From positions 67,352 to 131,351 of the forward strand of contig JBKGRZ010000008.1 of the NCBI GenBank assembly GCA_046518185.1: 64,000 nt of DNA. The letters run 5' to 3'. Each line of letters begins with the position of its first letter. The first letter of the stretch is position 1. The notes under the pieces were generated by a model. The model made no database searches. It was not told the DNA's origin and worked only from the letters and a program-made list of their open reading frames with translations. The position numbers and the translations under genes were made by a program. Positions 1 to 7,603 of the stretch are shown piece after piece. The stretch is from Scandinavium vulneris_A (GTDB lineage: Bacteria; Pseudomonadota; Gammaproteobacteria; Enterobacterales; Enterobacteriaceae).

Positions 1-39
1 TGGCCTTTTTTGCATCTTATGGATCTGAAGAAGTGAGAG

Positions 40-57
40 CATGAACCGGGTTTCATG
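40..57. promoter_or_regulatory. Candidate LacI-family operator (near-palindrome)
   Basis: An 18-bp near-palindrome with CATGAA and TTCATG arms around a GC-rich centre lies about 90 bp upstream of the LacI-type regulator start. LacI-family operators are usually palindromes of this size with a central C/G step, so this is the best operator candidate for the regulator encoded next to it. It lies upstream of, not over, the promoter I infer, so repression would need a second site or looping. The assignment is inference. Confidence 0.4.
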
Positions 58-70
58 TAACGCAACAACA

Positions 71-113
71 TGTGAACTGGCTTACATTTTTGACATCTAT
101 CACACTTTATAGT
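71..113 (+). promoter_or_regulatory. Putative CRP-dependent promoter of the fructan operon
   Basis: Positions 71-86 read TGTGA-N6-TTACA, one base away from the CRP core TGTGA-N6-TCACA. A -10-like TATAGT lies at 108-113 and predicts transcription starting near 120. That puts the CRP site centre (78.5) close to -41.5, the usual class II CRP position. No good -35 hexamer is present at the right spacing, which fits an activator-dependent promoter. The regulator gene starts at 147, so it would be the first gene of the transcript. Confidence 0.5.
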
Positions 114-146
114 GACTTCACGGTTTAGAGGGCACATTTCATCATC

Positions 147-1157
147 ATGGCTTCCATTAAAGATGTCGCAAAAAAAGCAGGAGTATCAACGGCTACCGTA
201 TCACGGGTGCTGAACAATCATCCCAGCGTGGTGCCAGAAACACGTCAGGCGGTGCGGGATGCAATGGATTACCTGTGTTATGTGCCCAGTAAAAGCGCAT
301 TTCAACTGAGCGGTAAACGTTCTGGTCTGGTAGCCGTCGTTCTGCCGAACCTGGTTAACCCGCACTTTTGTGAACTGCTGGCCACCTTTGAGGAAGAAGC
401 GCGATACATTGGCAAGACGGTGATCGTGAAAACACACCAGAACCAACCGCAGCAGGATAAACAGATTATTCATACCCTGATCGGGATGGGAATTGACTGT
501 CTGCTGTGGGTCCCCACAGAAGCGGAAGCGGAACTTGCGGAGTGGCTGGCAGCCACCCACATTCCGGTTGCGGTTGTGACACAGGTTTCTCGGTTTTTTA
601 ACTCGGTATCGATTAATCAGAGCAAAGGCGCGGAAAATATTGCCGAGCATTTTATCCAGACCGGACACACCGCCTTAGGTTTTATTGCACAGGAGGGCGT
701 CGACAATCGTAAAGTGTCAGCCTGGAGCAAAAAGATCACCGGATACGGATTAGCCCTTAATCCACAGAATCAATTCTGGATAGCGAAAGGCGAAGGTGAA
801 AAAATATCTGGCCATATCAGTACCCTGGATGACATTATCGAAAGATTAGCCAGCCGGGAAACGGTATGTACGTGCCTGATGGTCTATAACGATGTTGCCG
901 CCAGTTATATTATTGATGGGTTAAACAATAAGGGCATATCCGTTCCACAGGACATTGCCATCGTCAGTTTCGATAATACGTTATTGGCGCAGACGAAAAA
1001 AATCACCAGCGTTGCACAACCGATCAATGAGATCGCACACCTGGCGTTCCAGATGGTCAGCAATAACAACAAGCAGGAGAGTATCGAAATGTATGAAATA
1101 GTCTCGCGCTTAATTATTCGTGAGAGTAGTATCAATCTTAATATTACTACGCTGTAA
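147..1157 (+). CDS. LacI-family transcriptional regulator of the fructan/DFA operon
   Basis: 336 aa. Residues about 1-56 form a typical LacI N-terminal helix-turn-helix and hinge (ASIKDVAKKAGVSTATVSRV near the start, then a conserved pattern leading to the hinge). The remainder is a periplasmic-binding-protein-like effector domain ending near the usual family length. It is the first gene of a five-gene same-strand cluster for a sugar symporter, GH32, GH91 and fructokinase, so the likely effector is a fructo-oligosaccharide, a difructose anhydride or a breakdown product. It is more distantly placed than a standard sucrose operon repressor, which is usually divergent or at the end. The family call is firm; the ligand is inference. 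Confidence 0.85.
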   Translation: MASIKDVAKKAGVSTATVSRVLNNHPSVVPETRQAVRDAMDYLCYVPSKSAFQLSGKRSGLVAVVLPNLVNPHFCELLATFEEEARYIGKTVIVKTHQNQPQQDKQIIHTLIGMGIDCLLWVPTEAEAELAEWLAATHIPVAVVTQVSRFFNSVSINQSKGAENIAEHFIQTGHTALGFIAQEGVDNRKVSAWSKKITGYGLALNPQNQFWIAKGEGEKISGHISTLDDIIERLASRETVCTCLMVYNDVAASYIIDGLNNKGISVPQDIAIVSFDNTLLAQTKKITSVAQPINEIAHLAFQMVSNNNKQESIEMYEIVSRLIIRESSINLNITTL

Positions 1158-1279
1158 GTTTTACATTTCTGAACACCATGAATTTTGAAGGAGAGATAAT
1201 ACTCCCCTGTATTTACTCCGGCATGGGTCGTAATACTCCATGCATTGTATTTATGACAGAACAATATTGAGGGATATTT

Positions 1280-2701
1280 ATGTCTGCTACAGTAGCAGAA
1301 AAACACAGCGCTTATGAAAAATTGAGCCTCAAAGAAAAGATCGGCTACGGTATGGGTGATGCAGGTTCCTGTATGATTTGGAGCGTGCTGGCGCTCTATT
1401 TAACCTGGTTTTATACCGACGTGTATGGCCTTGATCCTGGAATTGTTGGCACCCTCTTTCTGGTGATCCGTGTTTTTGACGCCTTTAGCGATCCGGTCAT
1501 GGGCGCAATTTGCGACCGTACCCGAACCCGCTGGGGTAAATTCCGGCCCTGGCTGCTGTGGATGGCCGTGCCATTTGGCCTTGGCGCAGTGTTAATGTTC
1601 ACCACGCCCGACCTGAGCATGAACGGAAAAATCATCTATGCCTGGGTCACCTACTTAGTCATGTCATTGATTTATACTGCCATCAATATCCCATATTGCT
1701 CGGTAGCAGGCGTCATTACCCTCAACCAAAAAGAACGTCTGGGCTGCCTGTCATGGCGCTTCTTCCTCAACGGCCTGGCGACACTTATCGTCTCCTCCTC
1801 GATTTTACCGTTAACCGACTGGCTGGGTGATGGCAACCGGGCGTCCGGCTTCCAGGGGACGATGATGATCATGGGCGGCGCGGCGACGTTAATGTTCCTG
1901 TTCTGTTTCTCCAGTATTAAAGAGCGCGTGGTTTCCATTAAAGCCAATGACACCTTAAGGAAGGATCTCAAAGACATTATTAAAAATGATCAATGGCTGT
2001 TAATGATAACGATTACCTTCCTGAACGTTTTCCCGGCTTTTATTCGCGGGGCGGTGACTATCTATTATGCCACCTACGTGATGCAGGCCTCCGTTGGATT
2101 TATCACCTTCTTTATGGCCCTCGGCGTGGCCTGCAATATGTTGGGTAGCGTTATTGCAAAACCGCTGACCGATCGTTTTGATAAAATCAAACTGTTCCGT
2201 ATTATTAATATTATTCTCGGCATCCTTTCTTTCGCCCTGTGGTTTGTCGATCCACATTCACTGACGCCACTGCTGGCACTGTTTATTGTGATTAATATTC
2301 TGCACCTGATTCAGTCTGGCCCTATTTTGTGGGCAATGATGTCTGATGTCGACGATTACGGTGACTGGAAATTAGGCAAACGTCTGACCGGTATTTCGTT
2401 TGCCGGAAACCTGTTCATGCTGAAAATGGGCCTGGCCGTCGCTGGGGCAATTGTCGCCTGGATCTTGTCGTACACCGGTTATATTGCCAATAAGCCGCAG
2501 CAAAATGAACAGACCTTACAGGGCATTATTATCATGTTCTCGTTATTACCGATGGTGAGCTATTTCATCAGCGCCTGGATAGTGCGCTATTTCAAACTGA
2601 ACAACACCTTGCTCGAAACCATTAAAGTCGATCTTGCGAAACGTGAACTGCAAAACAGCACTGCCCAGACTCAGGAGTATAAAGATGTCCCTGTCGTTTA
2701 A
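1280..2701 (+). CDS. GPH-family (MelB-like) sugar:cation symporter
   Basis: 473 aa, highly hydrophobic with about 12 predicted membrane segments. The N-terminal half has the GPH signature, GYGMGDAGS followed by RVFDAFSDPVMG; D67 and D71 match the paired acidic residues that bind the coupling cation in MelB. The motif DRTRTRWGKFRPW follows in the first cytoplasmic loop. It should carry an intact oligosaccharide through the inner membrane with Na+ or H+. Its gene overlaps the start of the GH32 gene by 17 bp, which suggests translational coupling. The 122 bp before it hold no clear terminator, only a short GCATGG/CCATGC inverted repeat at 1221-1243. The substrate is inferred from neighbours to be a difructose anhydride or short fructan. 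Confidence 0.85.
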   Translation: MSATVAEKHSAYEKLSLKEKIGYGMGDAGSCMIWSVLALYLTWFYTDVYGLDPGIVGTLFLVIRVFDAFSDPVMGAICDRTRTRWGKFRPWLLWMAVPFGLGAVLMFTTPDLSMNGKIIYAWVTYLVMSLIYTAINIPYCSVAGVITLNQKERLGCLSWRFFLNGLATLIVSSSILPLTDWLGDGNRASGFQGTMMIMGGAATLMFLFCFSSIKERVVSIKANDTLRKDLKDIIKNDQWLLMITITFLNVFPAFIRGAVTIYYATYVMQASVGFITFFMALGVACNMLGSVIAKPLTDRFDKIKLFRIINIILGILSFALWFVDPHSLTPLLALFIVINILHLIQSGPILWAMMSDVDDYGDWKLGKRLTGISFAGNLFMLKMGLAVAGAIVAWILSYTGYIANKPQQNEQTLQGIIIMFSLLPMVSYFISAWIVRYFKLNNTLLETIKVDLAKRELQNSTAQTQEYKDVPVV

Positions 2702-4370
2702 TGTTAAGCAAGGCCAGCGGATTGATTTATGGCTGAAAGAAACAAAGCCTGCCAGCCACCCTCTGTTTTCCATCCGTATGGAAAATGAGATGCTATTTAA
2801 AATCACCACCGCGCCCCGCTACTACCACTATTTTACCTGGACCGCATGGCAGGACGGAATAGCCTGCCTGGAGTGGTTGCCTGAGCACTGCGAGATCTCG
2901 CTGTGTTATACGTGGCATCCGGATACGCTGCCCGAAAACGGGGTCAGTTTTATCGCCACTCAGGACAACGCCCTCCGGTTGTTGAGCGACTCCGATATTG
3001 CCAACGGCTATTTGCAGGATCCGTTACGCCCGGCGCTGCATTTTTCTCCACACACCGGCTGGATGAACGATCCTAATGGTCTGCATCGCAAAGGCGACGA
3101 ATGGCACCTGTTTTATCAGTATCACCCGCACAGCACCCAGTGGGGGCCAATGCACTGGAACCATGCGGTGAGCAAAGACCTTTATCACTGGCGACACTAC
3201 CCGGTCTTTCTCCAGCCGGAACAAAATCTGGCAGCTCTGGGGGCGACAGGCGGTGCCTTCTCCGGTAGCGCGTTTATTGATGCGCAAGGGCAAACCCGTT
3301 TCTGGTATACCGAGCGACTGCCCGCTTACGATTTATATCGCGGCTACCGCGAAATTCAGAAAATGGCCGTGCCGCTGCAAAGTTACGACAAACCCGCCTC
3401 AGTGAAAACGGTCCTAACGGAGCTGCCTCCCGGCGTCGACTGTGATTTCCGCGATCCGAAAGTCTGGTATGAAGAGGCAGATGCCACCTTCTATATGATC
3501 CTCGGTGCCGCCGTAAACGGCGACCCGGCGATGCTGCTGTTTCACTCCACAGACAGTGAAAGCTGGGCGTTTCACCATGTGCTGTACGTGGCCCCGGCCT
3601 ACTTTCGCGAAAACGGTGGCCGCTGCGTGGAATGTCCGGACTTTTTCTGTCTGGATGGCGTGTGGGTGTTAATCATCGGCGTCGTAGGCTATACCGAACC
3701 CGTCACCGGCCGTCACAACCTGCTGTTTGCCCAAACCGGCGATTTCCGCGACGGCTATTTCACCCCATCAGCACACCCACTGCAAATGCTGGATTTCGGC
3801 ACCGATTTCTATGCCCTGCAAACCTGGGGCGAAGAAGATGCGCGTACCGGCTTTGCCTGGCTGTATAACTGGGCCACGCAAAAAAGCGTCGACTCTAGCT
3901 ATTGCGGCGAAATGTCTTTACCGCGCCGCTTTCATCTCAATGCGCAACGGCAGCTCTGCATGACGCCTGTTTTACCGCCCGAATCACTGATCATCGGTCA
4001 GACCAGACTGGCTGATAACGTTGCCTGGTCGGAGACTAAGGGCAGCAAGGCCTGTGCGATCGCGTTTAGCCCGACAGCCGCTTTTTGTCTGACCCTCAGC
4101 GGAGACAGCGGTCAGGAAATTGTTCTCGAATATGACGGCAAGTTACTGACGCTGCGTGAAAAAGGTCAGGATGATGGCCGATATCATGCGCCAGTGGCGA
4201 ACGTGGAAGATGTCACGCTGTGCTTCGACGCCGGGATCGTTGAAGTCTTTGCCAACGCGGGCAGCATCTGCGGGACGCGACGTTATTATTCATGCAGTAC
4301 GCTGACGCAAATACACCTCACGGGCACCCCGGCCATAGTCACCCACTATCGTGCTGCTTATCCGCAGTAA
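2685..4370 (+). CDS. GH32 beta-fructosidase, cytoplasmic
   Basis: 561 aa from ATG 2685, chosen because CAGGAG sits just upstream and the longer reading would lie inside the transporter gene. All three GH32 catalytic motifs are visible: WMNDPNG with nucleophile D129, RDPKV with transition-state stabiliser D257, and ECPDF with acid/base E316. The C-terminal part fits the GH32 beta-sandwich. About 115 residues precede the WMNDPNG motif, where sucrose-6-phosphate hydrolases have only some 20-40, so there is an extra N-terminal domain. No signal peptide is seen. Expected reaction: hydrolysis of beta-fructosides such as inulobiose, inulotriose or sucrose to free fructose. With no PTS gene nearby, an unphosphorylated substrate is likely. 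Confidence 0.85.
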   Translation: MSLSFNVKQGQRIDLWLKETKPASHPLFSIRMENEMLFKITTAPRYYHYFTWTAWQDGIACLEWLPEHCEISLCYTWHPDTLPENGVSFIATQDNALRLLSDSDIANGYLQDPLRPALHFSPHTGWMNDPNGLHRKGDEWHLFYQYHPHSTQWGPMHWNHAVSKDLYHWRHYPVFLQPEQNLAALGATGGAFSGSAFIDAQGQTRFWYTERLPAYDLYRGYREIQKMAVPLQSYDKPASVKTVLTELPPGVDCDFRDPKVWYEEADATFYMILGAAVNGDPAMLLFHSTDSESWAFHHVLYVAPAYFRENGGRCVECPDFFCLDGVWVLIIGVVGYTEPVTGRHNLLFAQTGDFRDGYFTPSAHPLQMLDFGTDFYALQTWGEEDARTGFAWLYNWATQKSVDSSYCGEMSLPRRFHLNAQRQLCMTPVLPPESLIIGQTRLADNVAWSETKGSKACAIAFSPTAAFCLTLSGDSGQEIVLEYDGKLLTLREKGQDDGRYHAPVANVEDVTLCFDAGIVEVFANAGSICGTRRYYSCSTLTQIHLTGTPAIVTHYRAAYPQ

Positions 4371-4409
4371 TAAACCTGTTTAATTTAATATCACAGAAGG
4401 ACTTAATAT

Positions 4410-5786
4410 ATGTCGAGTAATAATTATTACGATGTCACGGAATGGGAAACAGGTAATCCGTACACTGACATTGGTGAAGTGATTAATAGCATGATTGCCG
4501 ATATTAAAAGCCGACAAACTGACACCAATGTGAATGAAGGCGGTAAACCCGGCGCGGTAATTTATATTCCACCGGGTGATTATCATCTTCTCACTCAGGT
4601 GGTGATAGATATTAGCTATCTGAAAATCATGGGTTCCGGACATGGTTTCACCTCGTCCAGCATCCGTTTTAATACTCCCAAGAGTAATTGGCCAAACTGG
4701 CACGAGTTATGGCCGGGTGGCAGCCGTATTTTGGTAGATATGTCACCGGAAGATGGCGCAGCGGAATCCGCCGGGGCCGCATTCTATATCGCCCGCAGCG
4801 GAGACCCGCGAATAAGCTCCGTCGAGTTTGCTGACTTCTGTATTGACGGTTTGCACTTTGTCGATGACAACTCTGGCAGCAATGACCCGGAGAACAGCTA
4901 CCTTAACGGTAAGACCGGCATCTACATTGCCAGCGCGCAGGATTCCTTCCGTATCAGCGGCATGGGACTGGTCTATCTTGAGCACGGGGTGACAATTTAT
5001 AATGCTGACGCCCTGGCTATCCATAACAACTTCATCGCTGAATGTGGGAACTGCATCGAGTTACGCGAGTCCGGTCAGGCATCTAAAATAACCGATAACC
5101 TGATTGGGGCAGGTTACCGTGGTTATTCTCTATACGCAGAAAACTTCGGTGGCCTGTTAATTACCGCCAACAATATATTCCCGCGCGGAAAAAGCAGCGT
5201 TCATTTCTCGAATGTGGTTCGATCCTCAATCAGCAGCAACCGATTCCATTCATTTTACCCTGGCATGTTGATAATGGAGGAAGGCAGTTCTGAAAACCTG
5301 GTATCGTCCAACCATTTCTTCCGCGAGCGTGAACCCTGGGCCCCGATGCAGGTCTACAACAATGGGTTAGATGATTTATATGGCCTGCTGTATATCAGTG
5401 GCGATAATAACTCGATCGTTGCTAACCATATTTCCGAGACCATTGATACGCAATATATTACGCCAACTGGCGCGACGCCGGTCATTATTCGGGTCGTTTC
5501 CGGCAAAGGAAATACGATTTCTAATAACCCGATTGTCGCTACTACCGAAACTTCCACCGTGCAGGAGGCAGCAGACGCCAGCGCCTGTTTCTCGACTCAG
5601 GTCAACGCGTTGCTGTCTACTCAGGGTCTCGAAGCGCTGACGGTGACTGCCGTGCAGATAGAACCCGCCTCGCAGCAAAATACGGTACTGGATTCAGGCA
5701 CTGACGGCCAGGTGGTGATTGATAAAACCGTGAACGCCTTCAGAGCGACACCGACTCCCGGCGCAACGGCGGAAGGACAACGTTAA
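4410..5786 (+). CDS. GH91 enzyme: inulin fructotransferase / difructose-anhydride hydrolase family
   Basis: 458 aa. The sequence follows the pattern I know from DFA III-forming inulin fructotransferases and DFA-III hydrolases: GGKPGAVIYIPPGDYHL (44-60), ISYLKIMGSGHGF (68-80), HELWPGGSR (98-106), AECGNCIEL and LIGAGYRGYS, inside a right-handed parallel beta-helix rich in Asn and Ser. D200 and E211 are 11 residues apart, the spacing I recall for the catalytic Asp/Glu pair of the Bacillus enzyme. Secreted inulin fructotransferases carry an export signal; this protein starts directly in the enzyme domain, so it should be cytoplasmic and act on an imported substrate. AGAAGGA lies upstream of the ATG. 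Most likely role: opening DFA III to inulobiose. DFA I or fructan specificity cannot be excluded. Confidence 0.8.
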   Translation: MSSNNYYDVTEWETGNPYTDIGEVINSMIADIKSRQTDTNVNEGGKPGAVIYIPPGDYHLLTQVVIDISYLKIMGSGHGFTSSSIRFNTPKSNWPNWHELWPGGSRILVDMSPEDGAAESAGAAFYIARSGDPRISSVEFADFCIDGLHFVDDNSGSNDPENSYLNGKTGIYIASAQDSFRISGMGLVYLEHGVTIYNADALAIHNNFIAECGNCIELRESGQASKITDNLIGAGYRGYSLYAENFGGLLITANNIFPRGKSSVHFSNVVRSSISSNRFHSFYPGMLIMEEGSSENLVSSNHFFREREPWAPMQVYNNGLDDLYGLLYISGDNNSIVANHISETIDTQYITPTGATPVIIRVVSGKGNTISNNPIVATTETSTVQEAADASACFSTQVNALLSTQGLEALTVTAVQIEPASQQNTVLDSGTDGQVVIDKTVNAFRATPTPGATAEGQR

Positions 5787-6757
5787 TGGGTGGATATCAC
5801 ATTGCCTGCATTGGTGAACTGTTAATTGATTTTGTCTGCACCGACATTGGACTGGGCCTGAAACAGGGGGCCCGCTTCCTCAAAAAAGCCGGGGGCGCCC
5901 CCGCTAACGTTGCCGCAGCCATCAACCGTAGCGGCGGCCACGCGAAGCTGGCGGCGAAAGTCGGCCACGATCCCTTCGGCGATTTCCTGCTGCACACCCT
6001 GGAATCTGAGGGCATTGAGCGCACTGGCGTGACGCGCTGCGCCACAACACCCACGACGTTAGCCTTTGTCGGTTTACAGGACGACGGTGAGCGCGATTTT
6101 ACCTTTTGCCGTGGCGCCGATGGCGATCTCTCGTGGCGGGATATTCCCGCTGATTTTCTTGATAATGTCGGCATCGTTCATTTTGGGGCCGCCACTGGCC
6201 TGTTAGACGGTGAACTTTATGCCACCTATCAGCGCCTGCTGCATGAAGCTAAACAGCGTGGGGGGTTGATCTCATTTGATCCCAATTATCGGGACGGCTT
6301 GTGGGGTCAGGATCCGCAACGGTTTATCGCCCGTTGCACGCCGTGGTTTCAGCAGGCGGATATCGTCAAAGTCAGTGAAGAGGAACTGCACTGCATTACC
6401 GGGGCGAAGACCAATAGCGAAGGGTGCCGCCAGTTGCACGAGGCGGGTGTCAGCTATGTGACCGTCACCTGTGGTCGGCGGGGAACATGGGTCAGTCATC
6501 AATCCGGCGGGCAACAACTCGTCCCCTCTGTACCCGTGGATGCCATTGATTCGACCGGGGCGGGTGATGCGTTTATTGGCGCATTGTTAGCCCAGATTGC
6601 CCAATCCGGCTGCAGGTTAGACGACGAGTCAGAATTCCTGCATGCGGTGCGCTGGGCGAATGTCTGCGGCGCATTGACCTGCACGAAATTTGGTGCCATT
6701 GACGCTATTCCACTCGCGCGCGACGTGGACACATTCATAAAAAATAGCGAACGCTGA
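5786..6757 (+). CDS. PfkB-family fructokinase
   Basis: 323 aa, the usual size for ribokinase-family sugar kinases. The N-terminal PfkB signature is AGGAPANVAAA (35-45). The C-terminal ATP-site signature is DSTGAGDAF (255-263), with catalytic base D261. The start codon overlaps the GH91 stop by one base (TAATG), so the two are translationally coupled. It should phosphorylate the free fructose released by the GH32 enzyme to fructose-6-phosphate for glycolysis, completing the pathway. It is the last gene before a shared terminator. Another ketohexose substrate is possible, but the neighbours favour fructose. Confidence 0.88.
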   Translation: MGGYHIACIGELLIDFVCTDIGLGLKQGARFLKKAGGAPANVAAAINRSGGHAKLAAKVGHDPFGDFLLHTLESEGIERTGVTRCATTPTTLAFVGLQDDGERDFTFCRGADGDLSWRDIPADFLDNVGIVHFGAATGLLDGELYATYQRLLHEAKQRGGLISFDPNYRDGLWGQDPQRFIARCTPWFQQADIVKVSEEELHCITGAKTNSEGCRQLHEAGVSYVTVTCGRRGTWVSHQSGGQQLVPSVPVDAIDSTGAGDAFIGALLAQIAQSGCRLDDESEFLHAVRWANVCGALTCTKFGAIDAIPLARDVDTFIKNSER

Positions 6758-6767
6758 AAAACAAAAA

Positions 6768-6784
6768 GGCCCCTTAACGGGGCC
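6768..6784. terminator. Bidirectional terminator between fructokinase operon and ssb
   Basis: A hairpin GGCCCC-TTAAC-GGGGCC lies 10 bp past the fructokinase stop and 36 bp past the convergent ssb stop. A run of A precedes it on the plus strand, giving U-rich RNA for ssb transcripts; the plus-strand side is only moderately T-rich. Confidence 0.75.
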
Positions 6785-6820
6785 TTCAACGTATTCAAAC
6801 GCTTATCGCGCAACGGGATA

Positions 6821-7357
6821 TCAGAACGGGATATCGTCGTCGAAATCCATCGGCGGTTCGTTAGACGGTGCCGGAGCGGAGGATGGCTGCTGCTGCGGAC
6901 GGGACTGCGCGCCGCCGCTGAACTGGTTGCCGCCCTGTGGCTGCTGTGGTTGACCCCAGCTTCCGCCACCCTGCTGCTGACCGCCACCTGCTGGTGCGCC
7001 GCCGCCCTGACGGCCGCCGAGCATCTGCATGGTGCCACCGACGTTGACCACGACTTCCGTGGTGTATTTTTCAGCGCCGGACTGATCGGTCCATTTGCGA
7101 GTACGCAGCTGGCCTTCGATATAGACCTGGGAACCTTTACGCAGATATTCACCGGCCACTTCCGCCAGTTTGCCGAACAGCACGACGCGGTGCCATTCAG
7201 TCTGCTCTTTCATTTCGCCGGTCGCTTTATCACGCCAGGATTCAGAAGTAGCCAGCGTAATGTTGGCAACTGCACCACCACTCGGCATATAGCGTACTTC
7301 CGGGTCCTGACCCAGATTACCGACGAGAATCACCTTGTTTACGCCTCTGCTGGCCAT
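6821..7357 (-). CDS. ssb: Single-stranded DNA-binding protein
   Basis: 178 aa. The first ~115 residues form the OB-fold (MASRGVNKVILVGNLGQDPE start, then the WHRVVLFGKLAEVAGEYLRKG region). A Gly/Gln/Pro-rich flexible linker follows, and the protein ends with the acidic tip MDFDDDIPF that recruits partner proteins. It binds ssDNA as a tetramer in replication, recombination and repair. It is divergent from uvrA across a 246-bp region with one SOS box, the same arrangement as in E. coli. Low-complexity GGQQQGGG-type repeats in the linker are normal for the family. Confidence 0.98.
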   Translation of the reverse strand: MASRGVNKVILVGNLGQDPEVRYMPSGGAVANITLATSESWRDKATGEMKEQTEWHRVVLFGKLAEVAGEYLRKGSQVYIEGQLRTRKWTDQSGAEKYTTEVVVNVGGTMQMLGGRQGGGAPAGGGQQQGGGSWGQPQQPQGGNQFSGGAQSRPQQQPSSAPAPSNEPPMDFDDDIPF

Positions 7358-7504
7358 GATCGTGTCTCCTGAAACATTTCTTTATAGTGTAAACGGGGGA
7401 TTGTAGCATTACAAAGTGTCGATTTGATAGTTTGCGAGCCGGATTCCAGCAATCCATTTTGGATACAGTTCGTTGCAGCGAAACGCTGAAGCACGATTCC
7501 ACTA

Positions 7505-7520
7505 CTGTATATTCATTCAG
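7505..7520. promoter_or_regulatory. SOS box (LexA site) in the ssb–uvrA intergenic region
   Basis: CTGTATATTCATTCAG matches the LexA consensus CTG-N10-CAG with the usual TATAT-like core, and is what I recall for the E. coli uvrA box. It sits 84 bp upstream of the uvrA start with a CATAATT -10-like element just downstream, so LexA binding would block uvrA transcription and may also affect ssb. Confidence 0.9.
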
Positions 7521-7603
7521 GTCAAACTGTGTCATAATTAGCCGTTTCCGCCGTTTGTCCTTCAAGCAAACCAGGCATTCCGAGTCTCTACCGGGAAAGG
7601 TGA

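Noticed and set aside
1..11. GGCC followed by a T-run at the window start
   Set aside because: Looks like the tail of a terminator of a gene to the left, but the hairpin is outside the window, so no call was made.
1200..1243. Three TACTCC copies and a GCATGG/CCATGC repeat between regulator and symporter
   Set aside because: Too short and irregular to call an operator; noted only in the symporter entry.
4410..5786. Reading the beta-helix protein as a pectate lyase
   Set aside because: The GGKPGAVIYIPPGDYHL and AECGNCIEL blocks fit GH91, pectate-lyase motifs were not seen, and all neighbours are fructan genes.
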